Positions 9,335 to 18,170 of a DNA stretch of 64,000 nt are shown here, one piece after another. Each line of letters starts with the position of its first letter. Position 1 is the stretch's first letter. The position numbers were made by a program, and so were the translations under genes. Where the stretch lies: assembly GCA_902399975.1 (NCBI GenBank), contig CABOHA010000001.1:1079397-1143396 (forward strand), written 5' to 3'. The stretch comes from Coriobacteriaceae bacterium (GTDB taxonomy: Bacteria; Actinomycetota; Coriobacteriia; Coriobacteriales; Coriobacteriaceae). Under the pieces are notes generated by a model. It searched no databases. It worked only from the letters and a program-made list of their open reading frames with translations, and was not told the origin of the DNA.

Positions 9335-9351
9335 GCCTTGAACCCAAATGA
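9150..9351 (+). pseudogene. 3' relic of an ABC transporter ATPase
   Basis: Reading the three plus frames gives LAVARAVYSSPP, then after a one-base loss in the C-run at about 9188-9193 VLLLDECTSVLDPKTE (Walker B and D-loop). A TGA then replaces a sense codon, followed by EMLGRMRNLGRTVIIVTHRP (H-loop) and the natural stop at 9349-9351. This is the last 65 or so codons of an ABC ATPase with one frameshift and one nonsense change. It is joined directly to the transglutaminase gene. Confidence 0.8.
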
Positions 9352-9498
9352 GGAGTGGATCGCTGCGGTTGTTTTCGACAGCGCTCTCGCCATACTCATT
9401 GATGCGCGAGACACAAGGTGACTCAATCCCGCACGATGGTATTTGACGGATAGCCGAATATATGGGTCGTAAATCAAGCCCCGAAAGGAGGTAAAGAT

Positions 9499-9696
9499 AT
9501 GTACGAGACGACTCAGCACTATTTGGACTCACTGCTTGCAATCGCGTTCCCGAACGGCCAGGCCTTTGTTGAGCGCCAGGACTTGCCTTTGGCAAAAAGG
9601 CTTATAGACCTCGGTTTGGCAGTAAATCGAATTGAGTATGCTGACTGCAGCGGAAACCGCTGGATTTGGTTGAACAAGTCGGCAATGAGGCTCTAA
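9499..9696 (+). CDS. Small hypothetical protein, 65 residues
   Basis: A short gene with an excellent ribosome site (GAAAGGAGGTAAAGAT before the ATG) and amphipathic helical composition. It has no signal peptide or membrane segment. An aromatic tail contains CSGNRWIWLNKSA. I do not recognise a family. It stands alone between the ABC relic and a stretch of debris. The strong ribosome site makes expression likely. Confidence 0.6.
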   Translation: MYETTQHYLDSLLAIAFPNGQAFVERQDLPLAKRLIDLGLAVNRIEYADCSGNRWIWLNKSAMRL

Positions 9697-10100
9697 GTCG
9701 AGACGCAAATTGCTCAAGGCTCAATGAATAGCGGCTCGTCGTGAGTATTTGCTCGCATGAGCATTGCCGAATATCGCGAAACAGCACCGCCGTTATTGCG
9801 CTTGGGCACCGGGGCCGACATGGATCCCGCTGCCCATTTATTGCTGACATTCGACGCCGCGGCGCTACCGCATGTTGGTCTCGCCCATGACGACCTGCTC
9901 GGCGAGCCGTTCTTCGTTAAGCAGGCGCCAGGGTGCCGCCCTTACACCAACATTTTCGACGCGAGCATCATTTTAGGAAAGAGCCTGGCCCCATATCGTT
10001 AGAGCCAATCCCGATTTAGCCTCTTGAAAATGTCCCGACCGAATTAAAATAGGCAGAAAAGAGTTCCATTCACTTCGCACTGAAGCAAGACGTATAAGTA
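9697..10100. other. Intergenic stretch with a repeated 60-bp segment
   Basis: No supported gene. Bases 9904-9963 are a diverged copy of 20312-20372; both contain CTTACACCAA followed by ATTTTCGACGCG. Read on the minus strand both copies keep a frame giving VENVGVR or VENIGVR and later NEER, so they are probably remains of the same gene. Confidence 0.5.
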
Positions 10101-10619
10101 CTAATGTTTGTCCCGAGATGGCCTTTTTGCCTTCGAACCACTGCCGAACTGCTTGATCTTATTGGCGCAAAGCTCTGTTAGGGGCTCGCCGATTGCTGCT
10201 TTGTAATTGAAACCAAGAAGTTGCATGGTTCGAAGGGTATCAGCGGAAATAAGCTGACGAAACTGGTCAAACGCCATCGCCGTTGCGCTAGGCGAAGATG
10301 GTTCTTCACCGTCCGATTGCATTGAAACAAATATCTCCAATACACGAGCTATGGTGGCATCAAGGCTCTGAATGTCGTCGTCGCTAATCTGAACACGCTC
10401 AAGCTCAGCCTTATACGCTTGAGCGATTCTTAAAGCCTCAGAGCGCTCTTCAAGAAGTTCATCGACGAGCTCATCATATGCGGCGCGCACTGAGGCGGCG
10501 TCCTTATCTCCCTTAATTGCTTTAACCTTTGTCGCTACAGCAGAGGCCGTACCTTTTGCCGCAAGAACAGCAAGAGAACTTCCAAGATCGACTAAAGCCT
10601 GCGTTGTATATGGATCCAT
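10101..10619 (-). CDS. Hypothetical helical protein, 172 residues
   Basis: An Ala- and Glu-rich, mostly helical protein without a hydrophobic membrane span, although residues 8-35 are weakly hydrophobic. The C-terminus is basic (SGSKAKRPSRDKH). No family is recognised. The ATG is preceded by AAAGGTGGGCT. It lies 81 bp downstream of a small membrane protein on the same strand, and 10101-12316 could form one transcription unit together with the broken membrane gene. Its role is unknown. Confidence 0.6.
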   Translation of the reverse strand: MDPYTTQALVDLGSSLAVLAAKGTASAVATKVKAIKGDKDAASVRAAYDELVDELLEERSEALRIAQAYKAELERVQISDDDIQSLDATIARVLEIFVSMQSDGEEPSSPSATAMAFDQFRQLISADTLRTMQLLGFNYKAAIGEPLTELCANKIKQFGSGSKAKRPSRDKH

Positions 10620-10700
10620 AGCCCACCTTTCATTGTTTAAACGCTAGCCTTAAATTGGTATAAGGGTAGCGCAGCATTCATAGCGTAAGAATAGATGCCG

Positions 10701-11240
10701 TCAACTGTTTTGATGCGGCACAACCAAATCAAAATCAATGGGAAGACCGAGTTCATAGTGGTTAAACGGCGACACATCAAGCTCATCAAGAGTACCGTTT
10801 CCGCGACGGACCCATGATTTTCCCTTTGCACACACACAGGCAATCTCGACCAGCGGATGTCGATGCATTCCGTAGAAGCCGCCCATATCGATAGATACCG
10901 AATGAAGTCCCGGAGGAATCAAATCGAGTATTTTCCTGTATTGATATGGGGATTCCAAATCCTCACCCTTGCAGCACCCCGCTCCATGGGTGACGACAAT
11001 TGTCGCAACCACCTCATATACGGGAAGATCGCTGTCGTTGCGAATTACGATACGCGCATCACCCGTAGGATCTCTTTCAAGCCATGCAGCAATCGAAGAT
11101 GGCTGCGCTAACTTCTCGGCCGTTTTCAGGCGCTTGTCATCTGTATTCATATGCCTTGTGTCGCGCCAAACAACATATATCGTTAGACAAAGTGTGACAG
11201 CGGCGCAAAACGCCTGAATGCCAGTATAGAGGACAGTCAT
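10701..11240 (-). CDS. Single-pass membrane protein of unknown function
   Basis: From the ATG at 11240 the protein has one strong N-terminal membrane segment (LYTGIQAFCAAVTLCLTIYV, about 4-23). A soluble domain with a beta-rich core (about 60-140) follows. GGAAGA lies seven bases before this ATG. A longer alternative begins at the GTG at 11321, which overlaps the TGA of the upstream reading frame as GTGA and could be translationally coupled; the 27 extra residues are Arg-rich and look less natural. No family is recognised. Similar one-helix proteins with an extracytoplasmic or cytoplasmic sensor domain are common in accessory islands. Confidence 0.6.
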   Translation of the reverse strand: MTVLYTGIQAFCAAVTLCLTIYVVWRDTRHMNTDDKRLKTAEKLAQPSSIAAWLERDPTGDARIVIRNDSDLPVYEVVATIVVTHGAGCCKGEDLESPYQYRKILDLIPPGLHSVSIDMGGFYGMHRHPLVEIACVCAKGKSWVRRGNGTLDELDVSPFNHYELGLPIDFDLVVPHQNS

Positions 11241-11317
11241 GATGCGCGATCTTCCACGAAATCGATTATTACCAGCCCAGCATAATCGCCGATAAGCAAA
11301 GCCAAGCAAACCGGCAA

Positions 11318-12316
11318 TCACTCATTAATCAGCTTGACGTTGCTCAGCAAAACGGGAATACCGTTGCCGGCGTATCCTTTAGTGCTGTAAACCCTAAACT
11401 CAAGCCAATCATATTCAGATAAATCAATTTCACCTGACGGAATATCAGTTGGTGCAGAATTCATCGTAATGTGATCTTTTTGCCAAATCACTTTTGATTC
11501 GGATCCGTCAACAGAACCCCTTAATTCAAATCTTGCCTCATAGTTCTTCAGACTAGTCGTATTTTCTAGGTATTCAACAGCAATTGTGCCATTCAGTGAA
11601 CGGTATTTCTTTCAATTATAAAATGAAATAACAGAAGGAGAATCAGCATTATAAGGACGGCCAACCCAAGTATCGTCACTTGAATAACTATTGCCAGCAG
11701 TGTCTTTTTGGGAACCTTCAATCAGCTCAAAACAATTGGAAGAAGCAACCGTAAGAGAGGTCGACGCCACTTCGGAAACACCTTCGAGCTCATCCAATAG
11801 GTCATTGATTCTTGCCGAATCTTTCACAATCTTCGAAGCAGCCTTCAAAACGCTTTTTGCATCATCATACTTTTTTGATGAGACCAGCTCGTTAGCCTTG
11901 GCTAAAATCTCATCAGTGTAGGCAGAAGAGTACTCTGCAAAAGCAACAGCACAGTCTCCAGATTTCTTAGAAGCCTTTGACAGCGAAGTCAAGGCTTCCT
12001 CATGTTTACCGGAATCCCAGGCAGCGGTAGCGTCAGCAAGAACCTGTTTACCCGCTTCCACATCCTTGAGGGCATTGAGTTCCGCCTCGGCGTTAGCATA
12101 ATCCCTATAAGCGCTTTCGAGGGCTTCGTTAAGGCTCATGCTTTCTTCCACGGAATCAAAGCGCTTAGACAACTCGCCAACCATCACAGACTGACCATGC
12201 AACTCGCCAAGATACGCCGACAGGAGGCACGGTATTATTGCAAGCAAGAGATTAAAAATAATCGGATGATTGGCATAAAATCGAGACTCTTTAGTGCTGG
12301 AATCTTTATCAGCCAT
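11318..12316 (-). pseudogene. Membrane-anchored coiled-coil protein with C-terminal beta domain, interrupted by an in-frame TGA
   Basis: The ATG at 12316 has AGGAGAG at good spacing and is preferred over the longer frame. An N-terminal membrane helix (about 18-34) is followed by a long helical region (about 45-190) rich in Ala, Glu and Lys with TPR-like or coiled-coil periodicity. A C-terminal beta domain resembling NPCBM-like sugar-binding modules comes last (PSVISFYN then, after the stop, KKYRSLNGTIAVEYLEN). A TGA at 11612-11614 interrupts the domain. The same frame then stays open for a further 97 codons with clear domain character to the TGA at 11318-11320. The simplest reading is a nonsense mutation or a sequencing error. 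Selenocysteine is possible in principle because selA, selB and selC are in this window, but no convincing SECIS hairpin is seen right after the TGA. Confidence 0.65.
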
Positions 12317-12656
12317 TATCTCTCCTAGTGCAAAACAAACAATATGAATACAGCACCCCTCGAAGCATAAATAATCTGGCCACTGTTTCAAACGATAACA
12401 GTGTGCCGACCCATCCAATCAGCCAGACGAGTTGACAGTCAACCTACTACTTCTGGCATGTTTTAGAACCCTATTGCTCAGCAGCATGACAACCCCCAAT
12501 AATCAGTCAACCAGATTGAAAGGTCAACGACCGGATTAAACGTCATGCTCCAGGCAGTGAACGACTGAAGTAATAGTAAACCCTGACATTTTTAAAGTGA
12601 GCATCGGCCTATTAATATTCGCCGAACGGTAGAGAGTCGTTCAACCTCCTACCGAT
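12317..12656. other. AT-rich intergenic stretch
   Basis: No gene supported. It separates the divergent broken membrane gene from the relic of the ImmA/IrrE gene and may contain the promoter of the former. Confidence 0.3.
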
Positions 12657-12985
12657 TGCTATTACCACTGACTAGCAACGCTGGCCTCATTATCTAGAGT
12701 ACCGGCAGCATCGCAATCTAACCACAATCCATCAAGCAAATAAGCACGGCAGGATGGAGAGCAAATGAGCCGAATCCGATTATTTCAGAAATTACTGAGC
12801 TGAATGAGCAGGTAGTCAGCCTGCTCTCAATGGCCCGAAAAACTCAAAACAGCAGCCAGCGAAACCGATCACCTCTTAAATTGAGCTAACAGTCACTTAC
12901 CGGAAGTAGCGCCCTGGTTGTTATAGACGGAAACATCTACTTGAAAACCAGTAGAAGAAAGGCTGGTTTAACAGTTGTTCATTAG
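12657..12985 (+). pseudogene. Relic of the 3' end of an XRE/ImmA-IrrE gene
   Basis: This stretch aligns with the last third of the intact gene at 16665-17765. Matching blocks include GCACGGCAGGATGGAGA (intact: GCGCGGCAGGATGGAGA) and the end AGGCTGGTTTAACAGTTGTT then CATTAG. Translated, STAGWRANEPNPIISE matches SAAGWRTDEPNAIIPE, and GLTVVH matches DLTVVQ. An internal TAA and the missing first two thirds show that it is dead. It marks an older duplication of the ImmA module. Confidence 0.8.
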
Positions 12986-13582
12986 TCTGGCCGCCCTTCT
13001 TTGCCTCAAACGCCGATGAGCTGCCCACTGAGATCAGTGAGCAGGAAAACAGTTGCCTCAAGAAAATCTGACCCAATCGAGGTACAAGCCAGAAGCACTT
13101 CGGTCTCAGATAAAATTCAAAATGATCAAACTGTCAACGTTTTTACCAATGAAAATCTACCAGCGGTAGATACATGCTATCCACCGAAAAATCATGCTGA
13201 GAAATCCTGTTTCACGTTCGAAAGCAACCGCCACCATCTATTATTAGCACAAGATAAAGGCACGATTTCAATCAAGGAAGGCGCCCGGAGACCTTAACTT
13301 TTTTGGCATATGGCACAAAACAAGTGTCATTCAAAAAGCTGATAGGAAAACGGGCCCCAATCAACCGAAAACCCGCTGGGTGTTACAGGAAACGCCAAGA
13401 AGGCAGCCCAGCAAATGGCCCACTACTAGAAAGGATGATCATGTACGCAGTTATCACTCGCACACGCTATAGATAAATAGTGGAGGAAAATATGGAAGAA
13501 GAAGTCGAGGGTATTCCATATAACCATTAGTTAGCAGACGTTAAAGTTCGTGAGTCAGGCCACACAATATGTTTTCAGTTTC
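12986..13582. other. Decayed stretch with a mini-ORF
   Basis: No full gene. The frame 13001-13297 has no ribosome site. A 12-codon frame starting at about 13492 follows a strong TGGAGGAAAAT site and encodes MEEEVEGIPYNH. After its stop the same frame continues through LADVKVRESGH. This suggests the start of a small gene cut short by a stop. Confidence 0.35.
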
Positions 13583-13612
13583 AGCTCCAGTCATGAACTG
13601 GAGCTATTTTTA
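13583..13612 (+). terminator. Rho-independent terminator
   Basis: AGCTCCAGT (13583-13591) and ACTGGAGCT (13597-13605) pair perfectly around CATGA and are followed by ATTTTTAT on the plus strand. It would end the decayed plus-strand unit and sits 10 bp from the end of the convergent gene. Confidence 0.8.
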
Positions 13613-13623
13613 TCCGTCCATTG

Positions 13624-14514
13624 CTAATTGTTGTTCTTGAATATACCGAAGATTATTGAGCCCAGTTTAGAAACAGTTGACGGCCCCTGAACCTTTAGTC
13701 CGATCTCTTTATTTATTTCATAGCCTCTATCAATTTTTAACTGATAGGTCTGAACCCCACGATCGATCTCACGCTCACGTTTGCCCCATACTTCCATTAG
13801 TTTAGTTATATGGGTATAGCTGAAATTTCCTACTTCCCTGCCATTGTTTACGGAACACAAAAAGGGGAAGACATAATTAACGGCTTTGAAGAAAGGCCTA
13901 TGAAACGACGGGTATAGAACTTCCTCATTAACCAATCCGCTATTAACCATTAACGACAGCTGCTCCAGATAATTCGATAGCTCCGTAAGCGTTTTATTAA
14001 AGAGTGAAGCAAACATATCGCTATCAATGCGAGATCGATCGATGGGCGCATAAACGTCTGGATATAATTCTGCAAGCTTAAAGTACTCACCGGTTGCCTT
14101 TTCAAGGTTATCTATGTTTGCCAAATAAGACGATAAACCCTGCTTAATAGCCGAGCTTGAAATACCAGCTATGGCTATTATTTCTTTTTCGGAAAACGAC
14201 CGCAGAGAATGAACCGATAAGCTCATAACGGCTTGAGCATAAATTGGAACCTCAGAAGAAACGAAGCTGAACAACTTCATTCCGGGCAGCACCTCGGCTC
14301 TAAAGGTGTCAGCAAAATTTATCGACCATTCAGAGGCTTTTATATATCTGTCGTTACGTAATTGCTTAACAGATAGCCGATACGAAACGAAAGCAGCAAT
14401 GAGAGCACCGGCAGTCGCACAATCTGCCAATGTGCTCAATTCGTTTGAATAAGCTCCTAATAACCCCTGAAGCACAGCGTTCCCTATCAAAGTGACGGCT
14501 CCATACGAAGCCAA
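13624..14514 (-). CDS. Hypothetical membrane protein, 296 residues
   Basis: One or two hydrophobic segments occur in the first 45 residues (about 5-20 and 28-45), followed by RLSVKQLRNDRYIKASEW, a typical membrane-exit basic stretch. The remaining 240 residues are helical and cytoplasmic-like, with no catalytic motif that I recognise. The layout resembles small membrane-anchored helical proteins common in defence islands, but no named family can be assigned. It is transcribed convergently with the small plus-strand debris and shares the AT-rich composition of the island. Confidence 0.65.
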   Translation of the reverse strand: MASYGAVTLIGNAVLQGLLGAYSNELSTLADCATAGALIAAFVSYRLSVKQLRNDRYIKASEWSINFADTFRAEVLPGMKLFSFVSSEVPIYAQAVMSLSVHSLRSFSEKEIIAIAGISSSAIKQGLSSYLANIDNLEKATGEYFKLAELYPDVYAPIDRSRIDSDMFASLFNKTLTELSNYLEQLSLMVNSGLVNEEVLYPSFHRPFFKAVNYVFPFLCSVNNGREVGNFSYTHITKLMEVWGKREREIDRGVQTYQLKIDRGYEINKEIGLKVQGPSTVSKLGSIIFGIFKNNN

Positions 14515-14665
14515 CTAATCTGCATTGATTTAACGCCATGCACCAGTCAATGAGCGTATTCTGATTTTACTTCAGTTTTCCCATGTCGATCACGAGCGCG
14601 CCTCTTTCATAAACAAGGAAAGACAAAATGAGCAGCGGAAACACTCAAACAGAGTCAATCAGGTA

Positions 14666-15751
14666 CTAATTTGTGTAAGATTGGTCGTCAATCATAGTCT
14701 TTCTGCCCAGGCATTCTAGCTCGGCAACATGGAGCCCGTTTTCTTCCTTCTTGATTTTCAACTCGAACGATTGCATATACCTGAAGCCCAGACAATCATA
14801 GAAAGCAATTCCCAGTTCATACTCCCCGATCGCAGAATCAGTTTGCGTATCTATGAAAATACCAAGGTAAAAACTCTCCCCATGATCAAGCGTCAAGGAT
14901 CTAACGCCTCGCCAAACCGCACCTTTGCGATTAACGCCGACCTTTACATTGTTGGCGCAACCAGGGCCGACGTTCTTGAACCTCAATGGAACATAAATTG
15001 TCGGATTGGGTGTTGCGAGGCTAAGGCCCTCTATTGATTCAGATAGATAACTATGTGTAACACGCTTCCGCTGCTCACTGGTAAGACCGTCTTTATACTC
15101 AATTGTATTTCCAATTAGCACGTAGGTATCGCGTTCTTCAGCCTCATAATACTCTTTGGATTCGCTATTAGACCCCGCATCAGAGGAAGCAGATTCTTCA
15201 GGATCGCCTTCGCATTGCGGAAGATCTGATAGCCAGCCTTTCCTGTTTTTCTGCGTCAGCATAATCATTGAGAAATATGGAGCGGCGCTCATCCTGCTCT
15301 GCGTCCGTTGTTGATCCCAAGCATCAACGATACCGTAAACAATGCCCAAAAGGGCAATAAACGCTGCCCCCATGGTCCCACAGTAGCCAAGCATCTCGCC
15401 GGCACTCCACGGTGTTCTAATAACGACTTGTTGCGCGTCAACTGAATACAGGAACGCTATAACAAGTGGTGGAAGAAAGATAATGACCAGACTAGCTATA
15501 AATAGATTGGCAGTCTTCTTACTAAAGGCAAAGGTTTTGCCTAGCCGTTTCTTAAAGCCTTCCTTCATCTTGCCTCCCGATAGAAAATAGGATGCCGCGA
15601 AAAGCACCAATATGCAGCCAAAGAATACGCCCACAGAAAGCAATTGTAAGCGCAGCATATATGCCAACAATTCACCACTATCAAAAAGCTTCATCAGGCA
15701 GCAGATTGCCATTTGAACGCCCCCAAACAAGCAAAGTGAAGTTGGAATCAT
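14666..15751 (-). CDS. Hypothetical four-helix membrane protein, 361 residues
   Basis: Four hydrophobic segments are visible (about 5-20, 32-55, 82-105 and 125-147). A C-terminal beta-rich domain follows (about 225-345), containing PTIYVPLRFKNVGPGCANNV, the composition of a small immunoglobulin-like or sensor domain. No family is recognised. The similar layout of a membrane part plus a beta domain in the genes at 10701 and 11318 suggests that they belong to one functional group. It lies 151 bp upstream of the 296-residue membrane gene on the same strand, and its own upstream region holds a large palindrome shared with a divergent operon. Confidence 0.65.
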   Translation of the reverse strand: MIPTSLCLFGGVQMAICCLMKLFDSGELLAYMLRLQLLSVGVFFGCILVLFAASYFLSGGKMKEGFKKRLGKTFAFSKKTANLFIASLVIIFLPPLVIAFLYSVDAQQVVIRTPWSAGEMLGYCGTMGAAFIALLGIVYGIVDAWDQQRTQSRMSAAPYFSMIMLTQKNRKGWLSDLPQCEGDPEESASSDAGSNSESKEYYEAEERDTYVLIGNTIEYKDGLTSEQRKRVTHSYLSESIEGLSLATPNPTIYVPLRFKNVGPGCANNVKVGVNRKGAVWRGVRSLTLDHGESFYLGIFIDTQTDSAIGEYELGIAFYDCLGFRYMQSFELKIKKEENGLHVAELECLGRKTMIDDQSYTN

Positions 15752-15859
15752 TCACAGAAGAGGAGGGGGCGCTATCGACCGAAACCCAAAAGCCGCCGAA
15801 CGCCAAAACAGGATCGCCGAATAGAGGTCATTAATCCAAACCGTAAAGCTACTTGCTAA

Positions 15860-15899
15860 CTACATTTTCTAGACCTAGAATTAGGTTTAGAAAATGTAG
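15860..15899. promoter_or_regulatory. 18-bp palindrome in a divergent intergenic region
   Basis: Arms 15860-15877 and 15882-15899 pair over 18 bp with a single G-T wobble around a 4-nt loop. The element sits between the divergent membrane-protein gene (start 15751) and the operon that ends in the XRE/ImmA gene. It is a natural operator candidate for the XRE repressor encoded there. A cruciform or leader hairpin is the alternative. Confidence 0.6.
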
Positions 15900-15913
15900 T
15901 TGATTGGAGATAG

Positions 15914-16585
15914 ATGTTTGCTCAACAGCTTGACAGTTTAACGCCAAAGGGCCACCAACGACCTTGCTTTGCAAGCCCTTCTGATGTGCATCCGGATCTT
16001 TCCGAAGAGATGTTCAGGAAAGCACTGGAGTATGCACGAGACACCACGACCGTCTTGGATAACGGCTTCCTTCCCCCAACGGCGCGGGGCACCTTTATGT
16101 ATCACAACACAATTGCCAAAATTTGTGAGTTGATGGCGGAAAAGGGTTGGAAGTCGGAGAGCGTTTAAAACCTACCTTATACGATCTCCGCAGACGCTAG
16201 CGTCAAGATTACCGTTGCCACAGGCGACGCCTCAACTGGCAAAAAAGGAGGATTTGGCCCAAAGCTAAAAGAGAAGGGCAAGACACCGTCAGTCGTAGAC
16301 GGTCAAATGACCCTATTCGATCCTGATAATTACGCCGTGGATCAACAAGAAGGGAAATTGTGGTACCTGGTAATCTATGTGGACTATTGTCATCAAGAGA
16401 TCCGCATGGAGCTCTCAAAGCCAGTCTTCGACAAAAACAACCAAGTCAAAGATTGGAGAAGCCGCATCATCATGAATCCCATTCCGCTGCAGGACGTCCA
16501 GATTTCGCTCCCGCCCGACGAAGAGGTGCCGACCATCAACATTTCGCCTGTTGAACCGAGTGAACCCGATTTGGCGGTTGGATAA
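15914..16585 (+). pseudogene. Hypothetical gene paired with XRE/ImmA, interrupted by an in-frame TAA
   Basis: The ATG at 15914 has GGAGATAG just before it. The frame runs 84 codons to a TAA at 16166-16168, then stays open in the same phase for another 139 codons to 16585. The joined protein would be 223 residues: a helical N-terminal half (about 35-84, with LSEEMFRKALEYARD) and a beta-rich C-terminal half (ISADASVKITVATGD, then LWYLVIYVDYCHQEIRMEL). The C-terminal half could start on its own at the ATG at 16307, but no good ribosome site precedes it. The gene lies 79 bp upstream of the XRE/ImmA gene on the same strand and probably forms an operon with it, so it may be its target or antitoxin-like partner. 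Family not recognised. Confidence 0.6.
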
Positions 16586-16664
16586 TAGCCAAAGCGTTCA
16601 TGCGGACCCCCATATCATTAGAAATGACAACCGCTTTGAACCCACTATACGAATGAGGAAGTAA

Positions 16665-17765
16665 ATGGAAGGCACACGCCTAACTCTTGCGCGAAAATTG
16701 AGAGGCTTTTCGAAAAAAGAGCTAGCTGAGCTTGTAAAGGTCACGCCCAAGTCTATCGCCGACTACGAAAACGACGCTACTAATCCGAGTTCTGAAATCG
16801 AGCAGCGCTTGATGCAAGCACTGCGTTTTCCCGAAGCATTTTTTAATTTACATACAACGGAGCCCATGCCAGAAAAGGCTATTTCATTTAGAGCAAGAAC
16901 TAAACTCAAAAGAAGTCAAAAAGACATTGCAACCGCCGAGGCAACGCTTGCAACGGAACTATCCGACTGGTGCAACACCAAGTTCAACCTACCAAAAACA
17001 GACGTCCCCACCATAGAAGGCGTAGGCCCCGTTCTCGCGGCAGAAATGCTTCGTAAAGAATGGAAAATGGGAGAAGGCGCTATCCCAAATTTGCTAGCCC
17101 TCCTCGAGAGCCACGGTATCCGTATTTTCTTTGCCGGAGAAATCGGAAACGAAGTTGACGCCTTTTCATACTGGGAGCCAAGAACCGAATGTCCATATGT
17201 GTTTCTCACGACTTCAAAGAGTGGTGAGCGACGCAGGATGGATGCGGCTCACGAACTCGGACATCTAGTGATGCATCGAAATCTCGACATGGGAACTTCG
17301 GCTACAAAAGAAATCGAGGCCGAGGCGAACAGGTTCGCCTCGGCATTCCTAATGCCCAAATCGACTATGCTGAAATATACGCCCAGAGGCTTCAGTCTGC
17401 GGGATGCAGTAGCCCATAAAAAGCAATGGAAGGTATCTGTAGCAGCATTTATCTTTAGATCACACGACATTGGCCTGCTCACGGATTGGCAGTATCACAA
17501 TCTTTTCAAGCAGTTAAGCGCGGCAGGATGGAGAACGGATGAGCCCAACGCGATAATTCCAGAACAGTCTGAGGTAAATAAGCAGGTCATCACCCTGCTC
17601 TCGAAGATGCCGCAAAAACTTAGTACAGCAACCAATGAAACTGCATTGCCCCTTGAGCTGTGCTATCAGCTGCTTACCGGAACAAGTGCGCAAGTTGTAC
17701 TAGGTGGGAAAACGCCCACAAGCAAAACATGTAGACGAAAGGCCGATCTAACAGTGGTTCAGTAA
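16665..17765 (+). CDS. XRE-family regulator fused to ImmA/IrrE metallopeptidase
   Basis: A 366-residue protein with an N-terminal helix-turn-helix (about 8-45, with KKELAELVKVTPKSIADYEN) and a zinc peptidase domain. The HELGH motif is at about 196-200 in AAHELGHLVMH, with a downstream Glu-rich helix (EIEAEANRFASAFLMP, about 213-228) supplying the third ligand. Family members control mobile elements and stress responses by cleaving a repressor, or act as toxin-antitoxin-like switches. The ATG is preceded by GAGGAAG. It follows a broken gene in the same orientation and downstream of a large palindrome that could be its operator. A dead partial copy is at 12657-12985. Family assignment is very likely; the target is unknown. 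Confidence 0.9.
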   Translation: MEGTRLTLARKLRGFSKKELAELVKVTPKSIADYENDATNPSSEIEQRLMQALRFPEAFFNLHTTEPMPEKAISFRARTKLKRSQKDIATAEATLATELSDWCNTKFNLPKTDVPTIEGVGPVLAAEMLRKEWKMGEGAIPNLLALLESHGIRIFFAGEIGNEVDAFSYWEPRTECPYVFLTTSKSGERRRMDAAHELGHLVMHRNLDMGTSATKEIEAEANRFASAFLMPKSTMLKYTPRGFSLRDAVAHKKQWKVSVAAFIFRSHDIGLLTDWQYHNLFKQLSAAGWRTDEPNAIIPEQSEVNKQVITLLSKMPQKLSTATNETALPLELCYQLLTGTSAQVVLGGKTPTSKTCRRKADLTVVQ

Positions 17766-17771
17766 TCCAAG

Positions 17772-18087
17772 AGCGATCGCGTTGACGCGCTTCCGCACGG
17801 TCGAATACAGGCTGGATGCAGAGGAGGGGCTGCGGCACATCCGAGCCGAGTTCTCGGGGCCGAACGCCCCCTACAAGCAGACAGCCGCTACGGCACTACT
17901 GGATAATCTACTAGGCACTACTGAGTAATTTACTGGGTAGTGCCCAAGCGCGAGTTGGCAAGTCCGCCGAAGCCCAGAGAAACGGCTCCGAAGAATGAAG
18001 CGCCTTGCCGAAAAGGGGCTTCTCGAATGGGTCGGATTAAACCGGCACGACCCAGGACAGTACTATCGAACAAGTGGCGGGAGGTAA
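17772..18087 (+). pseudogene. Relic with winged-helix C-terminus
   Basis: The plus frames show FRTVEYRLDAEEGLRHIRAE, a stop, a frameshifted part, and then KRLAEKGLLEWVGLNRHDPG followed by QYYR and a stop near 18085. The last piece is typical of the winged-helix end of Fic or RecG-like ATP-binding regulator proteins. Several stops show it is dead. It is GC-rich, unlike the gene just before it, so it derives from a different source. Confidence 0.5.
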
Positions 18088-18170
18088 GTGCCTGCCCGCT
18101 ACTGCTCGCGGTATTTATGCAGATTGGGAAACCGCCGCATTGCAAAGGACGGATTGGACTGAAGACGCCC

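Noticed and set aside
11612-11614. Selenocysteine codon
   Set aside because: No convincing SECIS hairpin follows and family logic favours a nonsense mutation; kept only as a check.
13001-13297. 98-residue hypothetical gene
   Set aside because: No ribosome site, lies directly behind the ImmA relic and has no protein-like composition.
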